Positions 26,734 to 38,700 of a stretch of DNA of 46,431 nt are shown piece by piece. How positions within the stretch are numbered: position 1 is the stretch's first letter; every line of letters begins with the position of its first letter. The notes below the pieces were generated by a model. It made no database searches and was not told where the DNA came from. It saw only the letters and a list, made by a program, of their open reading frames with translations. The translations under genes were made by a program, and so were the position numbers. The stretch is taken from positions 1 to 46,431 of the IMG/VR virus record IMGVR_UViG_3300008120_000384, one strand, 5' to 3'. The stretch comes from a virus.

Positions 26734-26770
26734 CCTATAATATTTATAGGTGATTTTTTAGATATTTATA
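26734..26770 (+). promoter_or_regulatory. Double TATTTATA element with a 17-base inverted repeat
   Basis: The 69-base gap between the two giant genes holds two copies of TATTTATA, at 26741-26748 and 26763-26770, 22 bases apart. The first is embedded in a perfect inverted repeat: CCTATAA (26734-26740), TAT, TTATAGG (26744-26750). The second lies 19 bases before ATG 26790. Probably the promoter region of the 4144-residue fibre gene, with a possible protein-binding palindrome. No ribosome-binding site is obvious. Confidence 0.4.
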
Positions 26771-26789
26771 ACAAAGCTGGAAACTACGA

Positions 26790-29700
26790 ATGGCAATTAG
26801 TAATCTTTTATCAAATAGGGTAAGGGTTGTATCACCCAAAAAAGTATCGGCTGATAGGTATCAATTCTTAGATGTCTCTCAGGCCGAACCGAATTTGGGT
26901 GTTCCAAACTTTAGCGCTTCACTATCAGGCTCTCCAGCTATTGTGGTTTCTGATGACCAAGGTAATAGAGGGTTTGTACGTTCTTTAGATTTGGATAGAG
27001 TAGTAGGTACTTTTACTGGTTCTTTTAGTGGAAGTGCTGATTTATCTGGTTCTTTTACGGGTTCTTTTAGTGGAAGTGCTGATTTATCTGGTTCTTTTAG
27101 TGGTTCTTTTTTTGGAGATGGGGCGGGATTATTTAATTTACCGCAGGCTACAAAATTATCATCTGGTTCGGTAACAGCTTCTGTAGCACCTAACTTTGGA
27201 TTTACAGTTCTTTCAATAGAAAGCGGTTCAACATTTACTGGTTCTTTATTTGTAAGTGGAAATGTTGTAATACCATCTGGTAGTGGATACTTTAGTGGTA
27301 GTGGTGAGGGGTTATTTAATATTCCACTTTCAGCACTTAATATTGAATCATTGGTTTCAAGTAGGATTGCTAGTGGTTCAGCAACGGCTTCAATATCGCC
27401 AAATTTAGGTTTAAGGGTTAATACTGGTGTTACTATTAATGACTTTTTGATAGTAACTGGTTCTACTAATCTAAAATCAAATACAAATATTGAAGGTAAC
27501 TTAGACGTTACAAATAATACATTTATACATGGTGACCTTTATGTAGATGATTCTATATATGCTCAGCAATTATTTGTTAGTTATATTTCATCATCTGTAA
27601 TTTATTCATCTGGCTCGAATACATTTGGCGATTCTACGGCAGATAGACAAATGATGACAGGTTCTGTATCCGTAACTGGTTCAATGATTGTAACTGGTTC
27701 TTTATCTGTAAGTGAAAAAATAATTTTCAACCAAGCAACAGGTTCAATATTATCGGCATCGGTAATATTATTCAACCAAGCAACAGGTTCATCTATATCT
27801 GCATCATTTACTGGTTCATTTTTTGGCGATGGTAGAAATTTAGTAAATTTACCACAATCAACAAGATTAGCTTCTGGTTCGGTAACTGCTTCGGTTGACC
27901 CGGCATATGGATTTAGAGTAGAATCTTTATCTCAAGGTTCTGAATTTACTGGTAGTGTTGATATAAGTGGTAGTTTATTTGTATCTCCATTTAGCGGTTC
28001 TATAACTTTAGCATCTGGTTCGAATTATTATGGTGAAGGTAGATATCTAAGAGAAATACCTCGTTCAGCACTTACTGAAGATGCACTAATTAGTACAGAA
28101 ATAAAATCAGGCTCAGTAACAGCATCTGTATCTCCTGTTTATGGATTTAGAGTTGAATCTTTAGCAAGTGGTTCGGAGTTTACAGGTTCTATTGATATAA
28201 GTGGAAGTATTTTTATACCATCTGGTAGTGGTTTCTTTAGTGGTAGTGGTAGAGGATTATTTGATATACCTCGTTCAGCATTATCCTTTGAAATAACAAG
28301 TATTTCAAGTGGTAGTGTAACGGCTTCCGTTTCGCCAACATTCGGATTCAAAGTTGAAGCTCAGGCAAGCGGTTCTGAATTTACCGGTTCAATAAATGTA
28401 AGTGGTAGTTTATTTGTAGAACCTTTTAGTGGTTCTATAACTTTGGCATCTGGTTCATCTTATTATGGTGAAGGTACTTATTTAAGAAACATACCAAGAA
28501 CTGCATTAACTGAAGATGCGTTAATTAGTACTGAAATTAAATCAGGTTCTATAACAGCATCGGTTTCACCTGTTTATGGATTTAGAGTTGAATCTTTAGC
28601 AAGTGGTTCAGAGTTTACTGGAAGTATAGATGTTAGTGGAAGTATTTTTATACCAAGTGGTTCTGGTCTTTTCTCTGGAAGTGGTAGAGGATTATTTGAT
28701 ATACCTCGTTCAGCTTTAGCGCCTGATGCATTATTATCGGCACTTATTTCTAGCGGAAGTGTTACAGCTTCTGTAGCACCGGATTTTGGATTTAAGGTTG
28801 AATCTTTAGTAAGCGGTTCTGAATTTACCGGTTCAGTTGAAGTTAGTGGAAGTATTACAATACCATCTGGCTCTGGGTATTTTAGTGGTAGTGGTGAGGG
28901 ATTATTTAATATACCTTTATCAGCTCTTAATATAGAGTCTTTGATATCAACTAGAATAGCAAGTGGTTCTGTAACAGCATCTATTGCACCTGATTTTGGA
29001 TTTAGAGTGAATACGTTTTCAGCATTTAGTGGAAGCTTTATAGTTTCATCATCTGCTAGAAATGTATTATCATCATCTTTACTGACAGAATTTAATGTAA
29101 CAAATAGTGGTAATAGTTCTTATTTAATAAATGGTGAATCAAATCCAACTTTAACATTAGTTAGAGGTGTTGCATATAAATTTAACATAAACGCATCTGG
29201 ACATCCATTCTACATCAAAACAGTATCTAGCACAGGTACTTCAAATCAATATACAGAAGTATTAAATAATGGTGATGATGTTGGTGTTGTTACTTTAACA
29301 TTACCAACTAATGCACCAAACACTTTATATTATAATTGCCAATTACATTCGGCAATGGCTGGGCAATTAAATATAGTTGATGCTATTACGATTCCTGCTG
29401 AAATTACATTTATTGGTGATACAAATATTACTGGTGCGTTAGCAGTAAGTTCAAGCATATTTGCTTATGGAAATATAGAATTAGGATCTGGTTCGGCATT
29501 TAGTGGTAGTGGTAGAAATCTTTTTGATATTCCACAATCAGCTTTTACTGGAGATGCCTTCAGAATAGCAAGTGGTAGCGTAACCGCTTCAGTATCTCCA
29601 AATTTTGGATTCAGAGTTGAATCATTAGAAAGTGGTTCTCAATTAACAGGAAGTGTTGATATAACTGGTAGTTTATTTGTAAACCCTTATAGTGGTTCTA

Positions 29701-32700
29701 TAAAATTAGCTTCTGGTTCGGCATATTATGGTGAAGGTACTTATTTAAGAAATATTCCAAGAACGGCTCTTACTGAAGATGCACTAATTAGTACAGAAAT
29801 TAAATCAGGTTCAGTAACAGCTTCTGTATCACCTAATTTTGGATTTAGAGTAATATCTTTTGATAGTGGTTCTGAATTTACTGGTAGCGTTAATATAACA
29901 GGCAGTTTAACTGTTGAAAGTGGTTCAATTATAATTGGTGATGGACAAGGATTAAGAAATATACCACTATCAGCTCTTGCTGAAGAAGTTGTAGCTGCAA
30001 CCAAAATAGTTTCAGGCTCCGTAACAGCATCTGTTTCACCTGTTTATGGATTTAGAGTAGAATCTGCTGATAGTGGTTCCGAGTTTACGGGTTCTATTGA
30101 TGTAAACGGAAATATAACTGTAGCTAGTGGTTCTTATTTTGTTGGTGATGGTAGATATCTTTCAAATATCACAATAGCAAATTTAGCGATAGATTCAACA
30201 AAAATATTTAGTGGTTCAGCAACGGCTTCAATTGCACCAAATACGGGCTTATTAGTAAATACAGGTTTAACTGTTTATGATTTCTTAGTAGTAACTGGTT
30301 CTTCTAAATTAGGAGTTGTTTCTGGCTCATTCTTTAGTGGTAGTGGTAGAAGTTTATTTGATATTCCTATTACTGCTGTTGTTGGTGATGTATTCAAAAT
30401 AGCAAGTGGTAGTGTAACCGCATCCGTAACACCTGATTTTGGATTCAAAGTAGAATCTACTGCAAGTGGTTCTCAAATTACTGGTTCTGTAAGAATTACT
30501 GGTAGTTTGGTAGTTGAACCATACAGCGGTTCTATAAAATTAGCATCTGGTTCTTCATATTATGGTGAGGGTACATATCTTAGAAACATTCCAAGAACCG
30601 CACTTACTGAAGATGCATTAATTAGTACCGAAATAAAATCAGGTTCTGTTACAGCTTCTGTAGCTCCTGATTTTGGATTTAGAGTTGTTTCACCTGATAG
30701 TGGTTCTCAAATTACGGGTTCGGTAAGAATTACTGGTAGTTTAGTGGTTGAACCTTACAGTGGTTCAATTCAATTAGCATCGGGTTCAAATTATTATGGT
30801 GAAGGTGCATATTTAAGAAACATACCTCGTTCAGCACTTACCGAAGATGCATTAATATCAGCAGAAATTAAATCTGGGTCAGTAACAGCTTCAGTATCAC
30901 CTGATTATGGTTTTAGAGTTATAACTCCATTTACATCTTCAATAATTGGTGATGTATATAGTACTGAAATAGCATCTCAGTTTACTGGTTCAGTATCTGT
31001 AAGTGGAAGTTTATATGTAAACGAAATAAGTGGTGGTTTATATTTACAATCATCTTCAAATTATTATGGTGAAGGTAAATACCTAAGAAATATACCTCGT
31101 TCAGCACTTACTGAAGATGCCCTTATATCAAATGAAATAAAATCTGGTTCAGTAACCGCATCGGTTTCACCGGCTTTTGGATTTAAGGTAGAATCTGCTG
31201 ATAGTGGCTCTCAATTTACTGGAAGTGTTGAAGTAAGTGGTAGTATTGTAATACCATCTGGTAGTGGATACTTTAGTGGTAGTGGTGAAGGATTATTTAA
31301 TATACCAAGAGCTGCATTTGCTCCTGATGCCTTAACATCAAATATTTTATTTAGTGGAAGTGTAACTGCTTCTGTGGCACCTGATTTTGGTTTCAAAGTA
31401 AATAGTAATGTAACCATAGAAGGTGGACTATATGTTTCTGAATCTTCAAAATTACAAAGTACACAAATTAGTGGCGGACTTTATGTAACAGGAAATCAAT
31501 ATTTAGATGGTGATTTATATGTTGAAGGCAAAATAGTAACTACTGAATTATTTACACAATTTATTTCATCATCAATAATTTATTCATCTGGTTCAAATGT
31601 ATTTGGGGATGATGTATCAGATACTCAACAATTAACGGGCTCTGTTTTAATAACTGGTTCTTTGGATGTTCAAAATAAATTTACATTTGTTGAGGCAAGT
31701 GGTTCATCAATTTCAGCATCATTTACTGGTTCATTCTTTGGTGATGGTGCAAATTTATTTAATTTACCGCAGGCAACTAAATTAGCAAGTGGTTCTGTAA
31801 CAGCATCAGTAACACCTGAATTTGGATTTGTTGTTGTATCTGAAACAAGTGGTTCACAAATTACAGGAAGTTTAGGTATAACAGGAAGTTTAATTGTAGA
31901 TGCGGTAACAAGTGGTTCTCAATTTAGTGGAAGTGTTTCCATATCTGGAAGTTTATTTATTGAAAAAGGAATTGTTCAATTAGCATCTGGTTCATTCTTC
32001 TCTGGTTCTGGTGAAAAATTATTTAATATTCCTAGAGCAGCACTTACACCTGATGCATTAGTATCACCTTTAATTGGAAGTGGTTCTGTAACGGCTTCAA
32101 CTGATCCTGATTTTGGATTTAGAGTTGTAACGCCATTTACTGGTTCTGATTATGGTTCTGAATTTACTGGTTCTGTTGATGTAAGTGGAAGTATTAGAGC
32201 ATTTTTCTTTATAGGAGATGGTTCTCAAATCACTAATGTACAAGCAGCAGCTGCACCTTTCATAGCAAGTGGTTCGGCAACAGCATCGGTAGCAAATGGA
32301 TTTGATTTTAGAGTAATTACCGCAGCAACTGGTTCGGAAATAGGTTCTGAATTTACTGGTTCAGTAGATGTGAGTGGTAGTGTTAGAGCATTTAGTTTTA
32401 TAGGAGATGGTTCGCAACTTACAAATGTACAAGCAGCAGCTGCACCTTTCATCGCTAGTGGTAGTGCAACAGCATCCGTAGCAAATGGATTTGATTTTAG
32501 AGTTATAACTGCGGCAACGGGTTCTCAGTTTGGTTCTGAATTTACAGGTTCGGTTGATGTTAGTGGTAGTGTTAAGGCATTCAGTTTTATAGGTGATGGT
32601 TCTCAATTAACAAATGTACAAGCGGCAGCGGCACCTTTCATCGCTAGTGGTAGTGCAACTGCATCCGTAGCAAGTGGAGAATTATTTGTAGTTAATACAG

Positions 32701-35700
32701 CTCCTTTATCTGGTTCATACAAATCTCAATTCACATCATCTGTAGCAATTAGTGGTTCAATTACCGCTTCATTATATTATGGTGATGGTGGTGGATTATT
32801 TAACATCCCACCTGAAGCTATTGAAAACTTAGAGTTATTTAAGATTAACTCTGGTTCTGGTGTAGCAATTATTGACCCAAATAAATTAGATGTAAATGTA
32901 CCAATAACAGCAGCACGTTATGACGGTGATGGTAGTGGATTATTTAACATCCCAGCTGAAGCACTTGAAGACCTTCAATTAGATAGAATTATATCTGGTT
33001 CTGCTGAAGCAGTAATATCACCAAACAAAGGATTAGAAATTAATACTAAAGTAAGTGTATCTCAATCCCTTAATGTTAGTGGTGGTTTATTTGTAACTGG
33101 TGGTAATGTTGTATTATCAAGTGGTAGTGCATATTATGGTGATGGTAGTGGTCTTACAAACATTAATATTTCAAATTTATCATTTGAAACATTCATATTA
33201 AAGAGCGGTTCATTCACAGCATCTATTTCTCCTGATAAAGGATTTGTAGTAAACGCTTCAGCAAGTATTTGGGGTGGTTTATATGTTGAAGAAAATGTTG
33301 TAGCAGAAAATGTAACTGCAAGTGGTATTGTATTTGCACCATTACACAGTGGTTCATTCTTAGGAACATATACATTCAAAGGAGAAGGACCAACAGCAAG
33401 TGTAGACTATGATATTTTAAGATACGATTCAAATAGAGGATACTATATACCACAACCTGAATACTCTCAATTTGAAACTGTAGGATTTAGTAATGTTAGT
33501 GTATTAACAATTGTACACAATTTAGATTTACTATATCCTGTTGTTCAAATTTATGAAACTGGTTCTGAAGCTCAAGTAATACCAGCTGGAATTGAATCAT
33601 TGGATAGTAATACAATTAGAATTACATTTAGTGGATTAACTTCTGGACATGCTGTTATTGGAAGTGGTGGTAGTGTAATAAGTGGAACAATACAAGGTGA
33701 TAGAGTTATTGGTACTGTACTTTCAGCATCTTACGCTGATAATGCAAGATTAGCAGCAACTGCATCTTCTCTATTAGGATTTGATAGTGCTTCACTTGCA
33801 GAAATATTAGATACAACAAACTTTGTAAGGAACAATCAAACATCTTCAATGAGTGTGTTCTTTGCAGTAAGTTCATCACATGCACAAACCGCATCTTATG
33901 CATTATTTGCAGCAAATGCAGCAAATGTAGATACATCATTATTTGTTCAGAATTCACAAACTGCTTCAATGACAGTTGGAACAGCATCGTTTGCATTAAC
34001 TGCATCATATGCATTAAATGCAACAGTTGATGCTAGTGAATATGTAAAAAATATTTATACAAGCTCCGCATATGTTTATTCAGCATCATTTGCATCTATT
34101 GCACAATTTGCATTAAACGCAGCTAGTGTTGATACGGCATCATTTATAAACGCATATAAAGATAGTACAATATTTGCAAACTTTGTAGTAACGGGAAGTT
34201 TAGGAGCAAGTGGTAGTATCTATGTAGATAATCTATATACATCATCTGCATCTGATTTTGTTGTAGTTTGGAATGATGTTACTAAAAAATTAGAAGCTAA
34301 AAACGTACAACAAGCAGCAGGTTCATCTGGTACGGGTGGCACATCAGGTACTGATGGCTCATCTGGTTCATCGGGTTCAGCTGGCACAAGCGGTACAACA
34401 GGAACTTCAGGAAGTAGTGGCTCAAGTGGCACATCCGGTTCATCTGGAAGTAGCGGTTCTAGTGGCTCAAGCGGAAGTAGTGGTTCAAGCGGCACATCTG
34501 GCTCAAGCGGGTCTTCTGGTACATCTGGTACAAGTGGCACTGATGGCTCAAGTGGTTCTAGTGGTTCAAGCGGCACATCCGGTTCATCTGGAAGTAGCGG
34601 CAGTAGCGGTACATCTGGTACATCTGGCACAAGCGGCACAAGCGGTACGTCTGGCACATCCGGCACTAGCGGTTCAAGTGGTACAACAGGTAGAGAAGGT
34701 GGAAGATTATTCATTGTAAATAATGTAGGATTTAATTATTCTTTTGATGGATATGTTGGTAATTTACCAACACTAACATTAGTTAGGGGAGAATTATTTT
34801 ATTTTGATGTAAGTGGAGTTTCTGCATTACATCCATTTGCATTGAGATTAGCAAATGGTGATACAAATTCAGTACCTGGTACAATAAATAATGATCCTGT
34901 TAATGGTTTATATGGAACTACTGACTTAATATCTTATAGAGTTCCTGAGGATGCACCCGATAGTATTGTTTATCAATGTGCAGTCCATTCATCAATGATT
35001 GGTACTATTCAGATTGTAAACAAATATGGCACCTCTGGCACAAGTGGCACGTCTGGAACAAGTGGCACGTCTGGAACAAGTGGCACATCTGGGTCAAGCG
35101 GCACAAGCGGTACAAGCGGCACAACAGGTTCCGCTGGTACATCTGGGTCATCTGGCACAAGCGGCACATCTGGCACAAGCGGCACATCTGGCACAAGCGG
35201 CACAAGCGGCACCTCTGGCACAACAGGTTCAGCTGGTACATCTGGTTCATCGGGTTCGTCTGGCTCAAGCGGAAGTAGTGGCTCAAGCGGCACGGCTGGT
35301 AGAGAAGGTGGAAGATTATTTGAAGTAACAAATGTTGGATTTAATTACGCAATTAATGGATATCCTGGATATTTTCCAACCATTACAATCGTAAGAGGAG
35401 AATTATTTTATTTTGATGTAAGTGGAATTTCAGCAACCCACCCATTTGCGTTAAGATTAGCAAATGGTGATACAACTGCTGTTCCTGGTACAACCAATAA
35501 TGATGCTACAAATGGATATTCAAATGGACCGGTATTAATTGAATATAGAGTACCTGAAGATGCTCCAAATAGCATTGTTTATCAATGTGCAGTTCATGCA
35601 TCAATGATTGGTACTATTGAAATTGTTAATAAGTACGGAACATCTGGCACATCAGGAACAAGCGGCACCTCTGGCTCAAGTGGTACATCTGGCTCAAGTG

Positions 35701-38700
35701 GTACATCTGGCTCAAGCGGGTCATCGGGAACAACTGGTTCTGAAGGTACAAGCGGCACAGCTGGTAGTGGTGGTACATCAGCAACCAGTGGTAGTGGTGG
35801 TACTTCTGGCACAAGCGGCTCATCCGGAACTCAGGGTACAAGCGGCACATCTGGCACAAGCGGTTCATCTGGAACATCAGCAACGGCTGGTAGTGGTGGA
35901 ACGAGTGGCTCTGCTGGTAGTGGTGGTTCTGCTGGTTCTAGTGGCACAAGTGGCACATCTGGTTCTGGTGGTTCAAGCGGCACAACAGGTTCTTCTGGAA
36001 CTGGAGGCACGGGTGGTAGTTCAGGTACATCTGGCACGTCTGGCACAACGGGTACATCGGGCACATCGGGTTCAAATGGTTCATCTGGCACAAGCGGATT
36101 AGATGGTTCATCTGGAACATCAGGAAGTGCGGGAAGTAGCGGCTCTAGCGGTACAACTGGTTCAAGCGGTAGCTCTGGCACAAGTGGCACATCTGGCTCT
36201 GGTGGTACTGCTGGTACAAGCGGCAGTAGTGGTACATCTGGCACAAGCGGCTCATCAGGAACAACTGGTTCATCTGGCACAAGCGGAAGTAGTGGTTCAT
36301 CTGGCACAAGCGGAAGTAGTGGCTCAAGCGGCACTTCTGGCTCAAGCGGTTCATCTGGTACAACAGGTTCAGCTGGCACAAGTGGAAGTAGTGGTTCAAG
36401 CGGCACATCGGGTTCATCTGGCACATCTGGAAGTGCAGGTTCATCTGGCTCATCTGGTACGAGCGGTTCTACGGGTAGTGCGGGTTCATCTGGTTCAGCT
36501 GGCACGTCTGGTTCAGCTGGCACGTCTGGCACATCTGGTAGCGATGGTTCGTCTGGCTCAAGCGGAAGTTCTGGTTCAGCTGGCACAAGCGGTACAACAG
36601 GTTCAGCTGGCACAAGCGGAAGTTCTGGCACCTCTGGCACAAGTGGTACTGATGGTAGTAGTGGAAGCGCAGGTTCGTCTGGCACTTCTGGCTCAAGCGG
36701 CACAACAGGTTCGGATGGTACATCTGGTTCATCAGGTTCATCTGGTAGCGGTGGAAGCTCTGGCACAAGTGGTACTGATGGTAGTAGCGGAAGCGCAGGC
36801 TCAAGCGGTACAAGCGGTACAACAGGTTCAGCAGGCACAAGCGGCACATCCGGTTCATCGGGTACATCAGCAATTGATGGAACATCTGGTATAGATGGCA
36901 CAAGTGGTACTGATGGTAGTAGTGGTAGCGCAGGCTCAACTGGTTCTGCTGGAACAAGCGGCACAACAGGTTCATCTGGCTCATCTGGTTCTTTCGGTAC
37001 TTCTGGCACATCTGGTGTTGATGGCACAAGCGGCACTGATGGTTCTAGTGGTAGTAGTGGAAGTTCTGGCACAAGCGGTAGCTCTGGATCTGGAGGTTCA
37101 AGCGGCACAGCTGGTACATCTGGTTTAGATGGAACTTTCTTTGGAAGTTCTGGCACAAGCGGTTCTTCCGGTTCTTCGGGTACGAATGGAAGTTTTGGCA
37201 CAAGTGGATTAGATGGTTCAAATGGTACAACGGGTTCTGCTGGTACATCTGGTTTAGATGGTACATATTTTGGTAGTAGCGGTACAAGTGGCACGTCTGG
37301 CAGTTCTGGAATTGATGGTACAAACGGCTCAAATGGTTCAAGTGGTACATCAGGTTCAAGTGGCACAGGCGGCACAGCTGGTACATCTGGTTTAGATGGA
37401 ACTTTCTTTGGAAGTTCTGGCACAAGCGGTTCTTCTGGGTCATCTGGTACAAGTAGTTCAGCAGGTACATCGGGTATTTCCGGCGTAAATGGTACGGATG
37501 GTACAAGTGGCAGCGGAGGTACTAGTGGATTGGATGGTACATTCTTTGGTTCATCTGGCACATCCGGTTCGTCTGGATTAAGTGGTTCAAGTGGTTCAGC
37601 TGGCACAAGCGGAAGCGCTGGTACAGCTGGAAGTGCAGGTTCTTCTGGTACAAGCGGATTGGATGGTACATTCTTTGGTAGTAGTGGTACAAGTGGCTCC
37701 TCAGGAGGAACTGGTTCAAGCGGAACAGCAGGTACGGCTGGTTCAAGTGGCACAAACGGTACATCAGGAACGTCTGGTTTAGATGGAACGTTCTTTGGTT
37801 CAAGCGGGTCATCGGGTACATCTGGTATAACCGGTTCTAGCGGCTCAAGTGGTTTAACTGGTACTGATGGTAGCGCTGGAACATCTGGTACAAGCGGCTT
37901 AGATGGTACATTCTTCGGTTCATCTGGTACTTCTGGATTTGCTGGCTCAAGTGGTACATCTGGAGTAGATGCAACAAATGGTACAAGCGGTACAACAGGC
38001 ACATCTGGCACAAGCGGTTTAGATGGCACATTCTTTGGTTCATCAGGTACTTCTGGTTTGACTGGTACAAGTGGTACTGATGGTGCTGGTAGTTCTGGTA
38101 CAAGCGGCGCAAGTGGTACAAATGGCACATCAGGAACATCTGGTTTAGATGGTACATTCTTTGGTAGTAGTGGTACATCGGGAGAAGCTGGTTCATCCGG
38201 TACATCAGGCGCAGGTACATCGGGTACAAGCGGATTGGGTTCATCGGGTACATCTGGAACGTCTGGTGTTGATGGTACATTCTTTGGTTCATCGGGTACT
38301 TCTGGAGAAGCTGGTTCATCGGGTACATCGGGAGCAGGTACATCCGGTACATCGGGTATAACTGGTTCGAATGGAACATCTGGCACAAGCGGTTTAGATG
38401 GTACATTCTTCGGTTCATCAGGTACTTCTGGTATAGCAGGAACAAGTGGTAGCTCTGGTGTTGATTCTACTAATGGCACAAGCGGTACAACAGGAACTTC
38501 CGGTACTTCTGGTTTGGATGGTACATTCTTTGGTACAAGCGGAAGTAGTGGCACGGCAGGCACATCTGGAATTACAGGTACAAGCGGTCTAACAGGTACA
38601 GCTGGTACATCTGGCACAAGCGGATTAGATGGTACTTTATTTGGTTCGTCTGGTACAAGCGGCACAGGTGGAACATCTGGTGCATCTTCATCAGCTGGTA

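Noticed and set aside
34336-38361. Several plus-strand frames rich in Val, Ala, Gln and His
   Set aside because: They are shifted readings of the same repeat DNA and lack any recognisable domain or start signal.
35831-38665. A 944-codon open frame on the minus strand, rich in Pro, Val, Leu and Glu
   Set aside because: It is the exact antisense of the Gly-Ser/Thr tract, where the repeat excludes stop codons. Similar antisense frames lie over every Gly-x-y tract.
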